Positions 9,802-18,612 of a stretch of 22,659 nucleotides of DNA are shown in pieces. The position numbers and the translations under genes were made by a program. This stretch comes from Pleurobrachia bachei. Its lineage: Eukaryota > Ctenophora > Tentaculata > Cydippida > Pleurobrachiidae. Location: contig AVPN01000145.1 of NCBI GenBank assembly GCA_000695325.1, positions 47,707 through 70,365 of the forward strand, read 5' to 3'. The notes below the pieces were generated by a model, which was not told where the DNA came from, did not search any database, and saw nothing but the letters and a program-made list of their open reading frames with translations. Position 1 is the first letter of the stretch; every line of letters begins with the position of its first letter.

Positions 9802-9964
9802 ATGATGATGGGGGCTATCCGCCTCAGACCCTCCTATTCCTCTTCTTCTTCGGGTGGGGAGGATCAGTCAAGAGAATTCAAGAGGAAGAGGACCTGTTAC
9901 GCAGCACCCACTTCATCATCAGATACCTGTTACGCAGCACCATCATCAGACCAAGGAGATCAAG
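9802..9964 (+). CDS. Candidate first coding exon B (Ser-rich, with an internal repeat), partial gene
   Basis: Three ATGs in a row open 54 codons plus one base, ending at CAAG|GTAAGA (donor at 9965). The peptide begins MMMGAIRLRPSYSSSSSGG, continues with a basic EFKRKR segment at about residues 25-30, and then repeats TCYAAP(T)SSSD twice (residues 31-49). The repeat reflects a DNA duplication of about 27 bp containing ACCTGTTACGCAGCACC. Serine richness and low complexity suggest a disordered N-terminal tail; the basic patch could be a nuclear or lipid-binding signal. A promoter with TATA and CCAAT lies upstream. The exit phase is 1, shared with the other candidate exons. No partner exon is visible in the window. 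An overlapping frame (9854 onward) is a shadow. Confidence 0.45.
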
Positions 9965-10019
9965 GTAAGATCCATAGGGCTCAAGGGCTGTAAATTTTTA
10001 AGTTCTCTCGGAACTGCTG

Positions 10020-10248
10020 TACCCGAGACATTCTGAACAAACTTCAAGGTGTATGAACCTACTGGCTTACCAGGTATGGCTATCTGGAGGCCTGTCAGGG
10101 GAATGTTAGGAAAATGACTTGCCCTCGTTGGATGTACCGCTATGTGCTAGGAGATATTATATATTTTATGCTAGAATTCTCGTATTTTGTCTATTGCCAC
10201 TAAATTTAGTCTCTTGAGCTGTCTCTCTGATCCTTACTCTCTTCTTCT

Positions 10249-10251
<3 letters not shown>
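10020..10251. other. No gene supported; short open stretch after an acceptor-like site
   Basis: CTTACCAG at about 10066-10073 resembles an acceptor and is followed by about 45 open codons in one phase, but not in the phase left by exon B. No family features are seen. Confidence 0.3.

Positions 10252-10290
<39 letters not shown>
10252..10290 (+). repeat. (TC)n microsatellite
   Basis: A pure TC run followed by a short CA run. It lies about 290 bp downstream of the exon B donor. Confidence 0.95.
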
Positions 10291-10297
<7 letters not shown>

Positions 10298-11780
10298 TAT
10301 TATATGGGTCATATACTAGTTGATACCGTATGAATGCTGATTGCACACCGACAACTCTGCTGCTATAGGTCAAGCGAGTCTCCGCTAGGCATCAACAACA
10401 GACCAGAGTGTGAGAGAGCTCAAAGAAATGAAACTGAGGGAGAGAGAGACATCGAGAAGGGTAGATAGAAGAGTCACAATATATAGAGATAGAGAATAGA
10501 AATTACTAGAGATTAGTATGAACTTACTAATGATGATTGCAAATATTATATACCACCAGTAGCTGCACAAGTTCTTCGTCTACTCTTCTCTAACTACACG
10601 CCGCTGCTGCTCTGTTGTGAGACTCGTTTTACATTGAACACTTGTCTTTTGTTAGTCCTTGTTCATGTTGTGGCTACCAGAACCTTGTTTTTCTCCCAGT
10701 TATTGGTTTGAGCCCACCATCTATATCTTCCATTTGCTCTTAATCGCCAGAATCGAGGATTCTTCATTTTGAAGGCCATTTTCCAATATGTATAACACCC
10801 AAATTAGGACACCCACAGCTGCAACAGTGGCATCAAATGACTGGCCATAATGAGGTGTTAGAAGAAGGGGTGCAGGAGTTGTTGTGTTTAGTAAGGAGGA
10901 ACTCAACAAGGAGTTATACTCCCTAGTGCCCTTTCCTGCTCTTTATTAAACACAGCTATACCTTACTCACTCCTATATTCCAAGAAACTATTAAATAAGA
11001 AGCTTGTTTTCTAAGAAACCACAAGAGTAAGCAATCGAAAATTATAGAAAGTTTCTCATTTAAGAAACTAAACAAGCTATAGTTAGGGGTTTCTTATTTT
11101 GTTGGGGTGTTTCTCATAAGAAGTTTCTTAAAAAACGACTTTAAGGTATCCTATTTACATAATAAGGAAGGATGGGAAAGGATGAAATACTATATCTTAG
11201 ATAGTATTTTGTTATCAGTGGGGAATTGTTTACAGAGAGAGATAGATATAGAAAGAGACGGACAGAGAGATATAACGAAGAGAGAGAATGGGAGAAAGAG
11301 AGTGAAATGTAGATAGAGAGGGATAAAGATATAGAGAAAAACGCTCTTCATTATAGTTTGTAGGCTACTATAACTGCAGTAGTTGTTGATGGGTCTGGAA
11401 TGACAGTTGGATATAAGGGCTTTAATGATGGGCTAGGTTCGATTTAGCTGGGATTTATCGATTATTCTATTCAGAATATCTTTATCTTTGTGGAACTATT
11501 CTATTCTATTCTATTCGACGGTGTGATAGGTTCTGAGAATCTCCACCCAATACACCTGCTGCTATATTAGGTATTCTTGCATTTTCACTCGTTTACCTGT
11601 AAACTGTTCTAGCACGCATTCTAAATTTAAATTTCTTTGAATGCATTACACTATGTCTTAGTGTTTGAATGTCGGGAAGGAACCACGTGTATAACAACTT
11701 TTTAGTGGACCTAAACTGTTTCTGTTCTATCACGGTTTTTTGCCCTAAACATCGTCTGGTTGTCGAAAAATCCTAATATC
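10291..11780. other. No gene seen; small hairpins and motif clusters
   Basis: Contents: a GA-rich part at about 10405-10500; an imperfect inverted repeat (10881-10898 against 10939-10956); a block at 10982-11133 rich in AAGAAAC/GTTTCTT in both orientations; GA-rich sequence at about 11235-11340; and an (ATTCT)n run at about 11496-11516. No frame here shows protein-family features. Confidence 0.5.
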
Positions 11781-11814
11781 AAGAAGAGAAAGGGAGCGAG
11801 AGAGAGAGACAGAG

Positions 11815-11860
<46 letters not shown>
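11781..11860 (+). repeat. (GA)n-rich tract
   Basis: Interrupted, then pure, GA repeats. The 92-codon frame that starts just after (11864) has an ATG but no recognisable features. Confidence 0.9.
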
Positions 11861-11864
<4 letters not shown>

Positions 11865-12600
11865 TGACGACACCAACAACTATGTGTCATTCACAAGTGC
11901 GTAAAACAAAAAGTGTTTCTGCGACGGCGGTTTCAGGAGTATGTAAAAGGCATAAGTTTTTAATTATTTTCAAAATACGTTCGCGTTTGTTGTATAAAAT
12001 GCTTGGCTGCTATGTAGTGTATGTGACTTTTCGTTGGTGGTTTCTTATGAAATTTTTCTCAAGCGGATTCAAACTAAACTCTTTGTTCTCCAAATCTTTC
12101 CTTCCTTTTTCGGGAGGTCGAAAAATGAACGTCGTTCATTGAACGACCTCTCATTCATTTTTCTTTAATTCTCATCGAGGAAAATTATAAATTTCAGTCC
12201 ACCAACTACTCCACAACTGTAATTGTTGATTACACATCACTGTTCGAACAGTGGTATGAACATTACACATGTCACTATTCATGCCACTGTTTCACTGGCA
12301 ATCACTACCTTTACGTAAGCGCCCAACATGACCTCACATACAGTTTAGTTTCACACACACATCCACACGTATTTATCTGACCCAAATGCGAACAAGCTCT
12401 CTCTTTCTCTGTCTCTCTCTGCCTTCTCTCTCTCTCTCTCTGTCTCTATTTTTTCAGAATTGTTTTTCTGCGTGACAACCACATCTATTTTCTCTTTTTT
12501 TCCTTTTTTCCGTCTTGTACCGTCTTATTTTGGGTTACCAGAAACACGTTGGAACACATAACAAGGCGCATAAAACACGGCTGTGGTAGAGGAAATAATA
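11861..12600. other. No gene supported; nested palindromes and TC tracts
   Basis: Nested palindromes lie at 12114-12150 and an imperfect hairpin at 12246-12291 (AACAGTGGTATGAA against TTCATGCCACTGTT). TC runs lie at about 12395-12447. The 92-codon frame at 11864-12142 is Phe/Lys-rich, ends inside the palindromes and is not supported. Confidence 0.45.
12114..12150. repeat. Nested and overlapping palindromes
   Basis: AATGAACGTCGTTCATT (12124-12140) and GTCGTTCATTGAACGAC (12131-12147) are each perfect odd-length palindromes that share ten bases. GAGGTCG (12114-12120) and CGACCTC (12144-12150) form an outer stem around them. Confidence 0.85.
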
Positions 12601-12620
12601 GAGAGTGAGGGAAAGAGAGA

Positions 12621-12664
<44 letters not shown>
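12601..12664 (+). repeat. (GA)n microsatellite
   Basis: A long GA run followed about 100 bp later by TC runs (about 12763-12810). Open frames on both strands here are repeat-encoded. Confidence 0.95.
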
Positions 12665-12667
<3 letters not shown>

Positions 12668-12829
12668 GAGAGAGATGATAAAGACAGTGCTATAGGAGCC
12701 TCTTCGGATGCATCTATACCAGTCGTACGGAAGAGCCCAGTAGTAATATCATGTATCAGCACTCTCTCTCTCATTACTTCTGGCAATCTATCTCTCTCAC
12801 TCTCTCTATACCACTTTGATTAACCATTT

Positions 12830-13480
12830 GGAGAGACACATGCTACAGAGGCGTTGTTATAACTAGTACGGTTGCAGTAGTTGTTGTATTTAATTTAACT
12901 CATCACTTTCACCTGTCTTTGCTACTTGTATGTCGTTGTTTTATTGCTTATAGCTGGAACTCTTAGACTCAGTCCTAAGCAACATAATCTATACTATTGC
13001 TTTCTATTATCTAAGTAGAATTCTTGTATGGTTTCTCTAATTCTTTACTTTTATGTTCTTTGTGCAGCTTTTAGAGTTATTATAGTGGTCAATCTGGGAG
13101 ACATTCAAGATAAGATATTTGCATCATAAAAACAGACCACTTAGAATATGATACAGAATGCAGACGTCAGACCTTTTGAATATTGATCCAAAATAAACAC
13201 TCTGAAAGCAATTTTCTCAGCCTACAACTATACTTTTACTACTAAACCACATTTACATTTCTGGTATTTCATTGCAGTATAACTTTACTTGCGAGCCTCT
13301 TATCATATTGACCCAGTTGTTATGTTGCCCTACTTGATATATGAGTCTCATGAACCAGTGAACCACATTTGTTACAGTTTTTCTAACAATATCTCAATAA
13401 AGGGTTGTATCTTACCTCTCTGTATTGCCTATCCAGCTTAACCCTTGCCAAATTTGTAGCAATTGACTGACACAGGGAAC
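12830..13480. other. No gene seen; AT-rich unique DNA
   Basis: No open frame of note, RNA gene or repeat is visible in this stretch leading up to candidate exon C. AATAAA at about 13398 is present but has no coding partner. Confidence 0.45.
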
Positions 13481-13490
13481 ATCACGTGAT
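13481..13490. promoter_or_regulatory. Palindromic E-box ATCACGTGAT just upstream of exon C
   Basis: A perfect ten-base palindrome with core CACGTG, nine bases before the ATG. CACGTG is the core site of USF/MITF/TFE-type bHLH-zip factors. A second palindromic E-box lies 230 bp downstream. Confidence 0.4.
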
Positions 13491-13498
13491 CGGCGGCA

Positions 13499-13556
13499 AT
13501 GAAGTCAGGAGGAGGGAAAACCAAGAAACTTCCAAAGCTCCCATCCGTCTCTGAGG
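13499..13556 (+). CDS. Candidate first coding exon C (MKSGGGKTKKLPKLPSVSE...), partial gene
   Basis: The ATG at 13499 opens 19 codons plus one base and ends at GAGG|GTAAGT, a full consensus donor at 13557. The peptide MKSGGGKTKKLPKLPSVSE is short, basic and rich in Gly, Lys and Pro, as expected for a flexible N-terminal tail. It shares an LP-(K/R)-(F/L) flavour with exon D (MPNLPRFGKSK), but the match is too short to claim homology. The start context has G at -3. The exit phase is 1, like the other candidate exons. A promoter-like inverted repeat lies within its putative intron (13663-13776). The next 3 kb contains no clear partner; a phase-compatible stretch begins at 16362 after a good acceptor, but that link is weak. 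Confidence 0.45.
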
Positions 13557-13662
13557 GTAAGTTGGCAGTTAGTATGACAGAGTGTCATATTAGTGAACTA
13601 TAAATAGTGGTTAGCTGGCTATGAACGGGCTGTGAACAGAGGATTATAACTGAATTTAGTGA

Positions 13663-13776
13663 ACGTGACAGGAACCGACCGAATCAGTAAATACTGGTCC
13701 CTGATTGGCTGATAAACAGTCACGTGACCTACATAACGAGTTCTGATTGGTTGTGTCGGTCGGTTCCTGGAACGTG
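13663..13776. promoter_or_regulatory. Inverted-repeat promoter-like block: CCAAT - CACGTG - CCAAT
   Basis: CAGGAACCGACCGA (13669-13682) pairs perfectly with TCGGTCGGTTCCTG (13756-13769). Inside are two direct CTGATTGG motifs (13701-13708 and 13743-13750), each the exact reverse of the NF-Y consensus CCAATCAG. Between these is GTCACGTGAC (13719-13728), a ten-base palindrome of the USF/TFEB type, close to the centre of symmetry. CTATAAATAG lies at about 13598-13607. The arrangement is typical of animal promoters. The transcribed unit is uncertain: it could be an exon to the right (see 13785) or an enhancer for exon C. Confidence 0.5.
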
Positions 13777-13784
13777 GATTAGTT

Positions 13785-13862
13785 ATGGGTAGTATGGAAC
13801 ACAGGAACCCAAGCAGCTTCTTTGGGCTACATGATCAAATTGCTGCTGTTGATTGCAATTAA
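13785..13862 (+). other. Short ORF (MGSMEHRNPSS...) right after the CCAAT/E-box block
   Basis: The ATG at 13785 opens 25 codons to a TAA, about 35 bp after the second CCAAT motif. The peptide begins MGSMEHRNPSSFFGLHDQ. Met-Gly-Ser could permit myristoylation. No splice donor is seen within it, unlike candidates A-D. It may be chance. Confidence 0.2.
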
Positions 13863-15000
13863 TCTGTACTGTCCTTAGAATGCTATACAATGCTTGCATT
13901 ATTATGCTAGTAACTATAATAGAAGGAGAGCGAGAGGGTGAGAAGGGCTTATAATAAGAGATTTAGATAGACAGAGGTATAATACAACACAGCATACAAT
14001 GAAGCTTAGTAATTGTTCTCTAGCCCCAAGTAATTTTATACGATTGCGCTGGTTTTCCAGTTTTCAAATTAATGAAATATAACATGATGAATTACGTAAA
14101 GAAGCGATTAAAGAAAATCCCCAGAAAATCGACAGTTATCTTCGTGGTGGGTCACCTTTAAAAGGTGTTCTTTATAGTTAATTTATAGTTACATAATTCA
14201 TATATTTCATGCATTACATCATTCTTTGGGGGGCTTTCCTTGTATTTTTCGACCCTCTCTCTCTATGTGCCTCACATAACAGCTTTCCAGACGAATCAAT
14301 AATATCATCAAATACATAATGTGTTATGTATTATGTTTCATTTTTTATATCCTAATTCATCAAAATAAGTTTAGAACATTGTTTGGCTGGCCATTGTAAA
14401 TATGATTCAGTTTCTTGAGATATAATATATTCAGAGTCACATGTTGGTGTTATCTTGCACCTGAAAGTGGTTGCTAATGACATACGTTGTCATTCCTAAC
14501 AGGTGATGGATAAATGGTTATCAGGTTACGGCGCTCTTTCTATCACTCTATCATTTTCTGTCTCATTATAGGACTTTTTATCTCCTGATTCCTTCGACTG
14601 ACAAATTTTACCTTTTCTTAAACTGCGAGAAAAGGGAAATCCATTCATAGAATGGTATAATCTCAATGTAAAAGAGATAATAAAAAGTAGAAAATTGGGC
14701 TGTGATTTCTCAGCTCTGTTATTCACGATCACTGTACATTCAGCTGGTAATCACAGATCTATGGTAGTGTGTAATCTGGTAGTGATCTTTTTTTTTCATC
14801 AAATCATCGTCCTGGTACCAGGCATATACTGTTCGACTGTTCTAACGATCTTAAATTTATCTCTGAATAGGTGGACCGCTTTCTATAGCTTATAAGCTTA
14901 TAAATGCCACCCCGGCACCTAAATACAGCAACAGGTCTTATTCAAAGAGAAAGCATATATTCTGAAATCTGAATTCAGCTAGATCAAAGATGTTCGGGAA
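13863..15000. other. No gene seen; two small perfect hairpins
   Basis: CACCTTTAAAAGGTG (14153-14167) and ATACATAA-TGTG-TTATGTAT (14312-14331) are perfect hairpins. Otherwise this is AT-rich unique DNA. The short frames here begin at non-ATG codons or lack any features. Confidence 0.45.
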
Positions 15001-15350
15001 CGTTGTGGCTTATATAGAGGGGCATATAATATGGATCAGCGTTTTTCAATTTCTAATTGATTCCATCTCTTCTTTTCTCTCTCAAAATGCACACTGGGAA
15101 ACAGTTAAGGTTGTTGCAACCTGAGCTGATCTTTCTCCTGGTTTGTGGTTATATGGGCCATCACGGTGCCTTGTGTGTCCCTACAATGCCACCTGACTGC
15201 AGTGTCCCCACCGATCTTTCGTTCCACTCTCTCTCCTTCTTTACAGCTGTCTTTCTCTCTCTTACCAAGTCCTTTGCTCTCCATCCCCCTTATTTTACCT
15301 TAGCGTGTGTGTGCGGGTCGTTACTGCTGCAACACACTGGCTTTGGGTGA

Positions 15351-15410
15351 GGGATAGAGAGAGTGTGTGAGAGAGAGAGAGAGAGAGAGGGGTAGAGATT
15401 GAAGGAGAGA
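15351..15410 (+). repeat. (GA)n-rich tract
   Basis: GA run with flanking purine-rich sequence. Confidence 0.85.
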
Positions 15411-16361
15411 TTCAGGGAAATTGTCTTCATTCTATACGCCAGTATATACAATTTGCGGTCGATGTCGGCAACCTGTTGAACAGTTTAGCTTTTTGGTTAT
15501 CGATTCTGTGCTTCTTTGTAGGCATATCCTATTCTGACCAATTCTAAGAAACACTCATGCAAGCACAAATCACGTACAGCTGCCAATTTCCCGAAAACTG
15601 GTACATACACGACATCATCCAAGTAGGGGGTCAATTGCTGGCAAGTACACAAGGTACACACACATTACACAGTACACAGTTGACGCTGCAAAACACAATT
15701 CATACTTCATAGCTGTACTACACATACAAACAAACTTATTTATGCACGTACTTACATACCTAAATGATACTCTTTAAAAAATGGCAGACACACAAAAAGA
15801 CAATATACTTTATTCCCACCATTACATCTTCTCTTTATTGACACTCTCTAAGCTCTCTTTCCCTCTCTGTGTGTGTCACTGTGGGATGCACCATTCGTGA
15901 GAGATTGATTAGGTAAATTGTGTTTTATGTAGGAAGACCCCCCACGTTTTTACTACATCTTCAAACCCCCTGTAGCTTCTTGATCGTTGAAGGGGCATAT
16001 TATATGCGTGAACCACAGCTTCTAGAATTCTTTTTCAAGGGTTAATTATATACCTAATGCTTCCAACAAGTTCTAATAATGTATCCATTTCTTTGAACTA
16101 ATCGGTCGTTGCTTGATTCTGTGCCAATGAGCTATTTATAATGTGGTCTTATTTCACTACTTCCACTCTTATGATTATTTTTTATATGATGAGATCGGTC
16201 ATTAGAGTAACTAATCGGCTAATTTGTGGTAGTATTTGTTTGAGTTGAGGTTGCTTACTCTTTCTTCACTACACAGTTCTGCGTTACATTTATTACGTCA
16301 GGAAGTGGCTTTATTAAAGGGGCTTGATATTTAATCAAATATGGCCTTTCTAATTATACAG
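15411..16361. other. No gene seen; AT-rich and CA-rich unique DNA
   Basis: ACACA-rich sequence spans about 15650-15740. No frame, RNA gene or structured repeat that I can support. Confidence 0.4.
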
Positions 16362-16627
16362 CCGCAATTCCTGCCAATTTGCTACCAAACTTCATGGAAT
16401 TAATTCTTCCACCCACTCGACAATTAAACGACGCACACAACGGAATCAAGTAACATGTCTGGCCCACATTGTGGACCGTAAAGACGGCCACCGTAGAGGT
16501 CCGGAATATTTACATGTTGGCTGGAACAATGAGATGAATGATAAACCGCGGCCAGTACAACTCCGTCGAAAATTAACCTTTGTACAATATCGAGCACGAT
16601 AACCGTCAAACCAATTCCAATTGACAT
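16362..16627. other. Island of overlapping open frames on both strands; gene status unclear
   Basis: After a good acceptor on the + strand (CTTTCTAATTATACAG, ending 16361), one phase reads 29 open codons (AIPANLLPNFMELILPP...) to a TAA at 16451. It is phase-compatible with a phase-1 donor such as that of exon C. Another + frame is open for about 80 codons. On the - strand an ATG at 16627 opens 67 codons with a hydrophobic start (GIGLTVIVLDIVQ). Base composition here is less AT-rich than around it, which alone lengthens frames. At most one of these can be coding and I cannot choose. Confidence 0.3.
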
Positions 16628-17512
16628 TCAAGGCAGTTTCGGCGTAATATTTAACTATGTTACGCAACAGGCATACAGTAGGCTTACATAATCCTATTAT
16701 ATTATTCTTCGCTCGTTCGAATTGGAATTTTGTGCCACTGAAAAAATAAGGTTTCTTTTTTGTCCAAGTGGAAAACTAAAATGGAAGGTAAGAGAAAATT
16801 GGTTTTGGGGGAAACTAGTCATTATTCCATACCAACATAACCATTTCGGACTGCTTGTATTTCCTTTTTTCTCTGCCTGGTAAACAAAAAGGCATAAAAT
16901 TCTGAAACTAAAAAACTGATGAATTTAATGTTTTTATCGAGTTTGTCTAGTCCGAAAAATAGTTTAAGCACTTACCTTTTTTGGATTATCTCCCTACCTT
17001 TTCTTCTACATCCAGTGCGAACAATTAGCAGCGTTTGAAAATTAGAAATTTTTGCAAACACACTCAGGGCTTTCTTACCTGCAATAACTTAATTAAAGAA
17101 TAGCTCCCTCTCTACTACCATCTCTCATTTTCTCCATATATTCTTTCTCCCTTAACTTCTATCCCTCTTCAACGCTGGTGGTGAGCAGTTACCTAATGAC
17201 TCCTGCACTATAGTACGCTTTCTGTTCAGCATACTACTTGGATTTTCTGAGAAATTTATACTGGCCTGTGCATGGACAGATGCACGGAGTTGATTAAATA
17301 CACGCACAACACCATGCTCCTCCAGATCTCTAATACACAGCTTGCCGCCGTCCCTAGACCCCCTCTTTCATACAGCATGGCTTTCTTTCTTGCTCCACTT
17401 TACGTATTAAGATGAGACAAAACTAAGAACCAGATAGCCTCTACAAATTAATATGATATTACTCTAGAAGGATCGAATATACTAGGTGTGCTAAGGTGCT
17501 TCCTTTCACATA
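16628..17512. other. No gene seen
   Basis: AT-rich unique DNA with short TC-rich stretches around 17105-17170. AATTCCAATT (about 16613) and AATTGGAATT (about 16719) form a small inverted pair. ATGGAAG|GTAAGA at 16781 resembles a tiny phase-1 start exon but is too short to call. Confidence 0.4.
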
Positions 17513-17613
17513 TATGTGTATTACTGTATTACTGTGTTGATGCAGATACACAGCTGCATCAGGACACAACTTTATAACGTTGTGGTTGTGTTCTTCGGTT
17601 GCTAGGATACAGC

Positions 17614-18423
17614 TCACAGCTCTCTCGCTGCTAACTTCCGAGAAACAATAAGAGTTAGTAGGTCTTGAGTATTAATCGCTATTTCCTGTACACTATTGAG
17701 CCCGTGCACGCTTCTGCAAATTCATATCTATTTCCAACACCTTAAGTCACTTTAACCATCGCTTACTTGCTTACTAGGCTTTTCATTTAGGAAATTTAAT
17801 TGAGCCTGTAAATTTTTAAACCATTTTAAACTTGGTTTTGAAGGTTTTGGTAGCACCGAAAAGCTAAAACTCAAAACTTGCCATATTTATTTTTAAAGTT
17901 TAACCAAAACACTAGAATAATTAACGGACTTCATACTTGCTTGTATCTTATCGTTTCTCTCTCTCCCATCTTCTCCCTCTTTTGACTGACTCTACCGGAC
18001 ATCTTGATACCATGACCACAATATCACAGATCAGTAACACAACTCTCTCCTTGTGCACTAACTAAATCACACTGACAAGGAAGTCTAACCCGATCAACAC
18101 CGTGTGTGTGTGTGTACCTGTATCGAATCAGGCGCGATTGGAATGTTATTGCTCTCGACCTGCTGCACACGCTCCCTGGGATGGGACACTTTCTGCACAC
18201 ACTCACACTGAGCCTTCACATCAATGCCGCTTGAGAGCACTGACGTCTTGATGTGCGGTGTCACTTTAAAGTGAAGGATACAAAACCTATTGTATCCAAG
18301 TAGAACACCATCATGTCTTGTTTATCCTCCGGCCTCTAAATTTAGCATTTATATACACAGTGTACAACCTCACGAATTAAATCATATATTTGTGATGATT
18401 CGTATTTTATCTTACCCGGCCAT
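17614..18423 (-). pseudogene. Unit-1 copy of the possible small leftward gene (three exons), cut off from its promoter
   Basis: Same exon layout as the unit-2 copy: start exon 18423-18416, exon 2 18286-18118, last exon 17685-17614. The extra 7 bases bring a stop forward, so the C-terminal part is 23 residues instead of 39 and the predicted product is 82 residues. The upstream side runs straight into unit 2's 3' end instead of the CCAAT-bearing promoter region. This copy may therefore be silent, or serve only as alternative 3' exons for transcripts started in unit 2. Confidence 0.25.
18217..18297. repeat. Cluster of three perfect hairpins (second copy at 19310-19390)
   Basis: CACATCAA (18217-18224) pairs with TTGATGTG (18248-18255). 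CACTTTAAAGTG (18262-18273) is a perfect palindrome. GGATACAA (18276-18283) pairs with TTGTATCC (18290-18297). All are repeated in unit 2, 1093 bp to the right. Confidence 0.8.
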
Positions 18424-18612
18424 TGTGTATGCATTTACAGTATCTTGTTATCCCGGAAGTTGTGAAACTACCTTTCTTTCTTGTTCTCTTTTTTCTCTGT
18501 CTCTCTGTCTCTCGTTCTTGCTTTCTCTGTCTCTATCTCTCGATCTATCTTCTTTTTCTTTCTCTCCTCTCCTATCTTATCTGTTCCCAGCTTACCGTCT
18601 TATTTTGTGCCT

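Larger units (their letters stand above)
17513..18612 (+). repeat. Tandem duplication 2, unit 1 (1100 bp)
   Basis: It starts TATGTGTATTACTG and is followed head-to-tail by unit 2. The only difference I found is one extra 7-base ACAGCTC copy (around 17610-17620) in unit 1. The breakpoints share at most one base with the flanks. Within 30 bp of the left edge lie two perfect hairpins (TGATGCAG/CTGCATCA at 17538-17561 and CACAAC/GTTGTG at 17565-17584). Confidence 0.95.

Noticed and set aside
11384-11460. Possible tRNA T-arm (GGTTCGATT)
   Set aside because: No matching acceptor stem, D-arm or anticodon arm upstream.
12535-12823. Frames on both strands through GA/TC tracts
   Set aside because: Arg-Glu and Ser-Leu repeats are translated microsatellite.
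15266-15284. Leftward ATGGAGAGC...G|GTAAGA, phase 1
   Set aside because: Six codons on the opposite strand from the other candidates, within TC-rich DNA. Probably chance.
16781-16787. ATGGAAG|GTAAGA as a further phase-1 start exon
   Set aside because: Two codons are too little to tell from chance, and no promoter motif is nearby.
18024-18206. 60-codon leftward Cys-containing frame (also at 19117-19299)
   Set aside because: It has no ATG start. It overlaps exon 2 of the leftward model in another frame and runs through a (GT)n run; only one of the two frames can be coding, and the exon-2 frame fits splice phases better.
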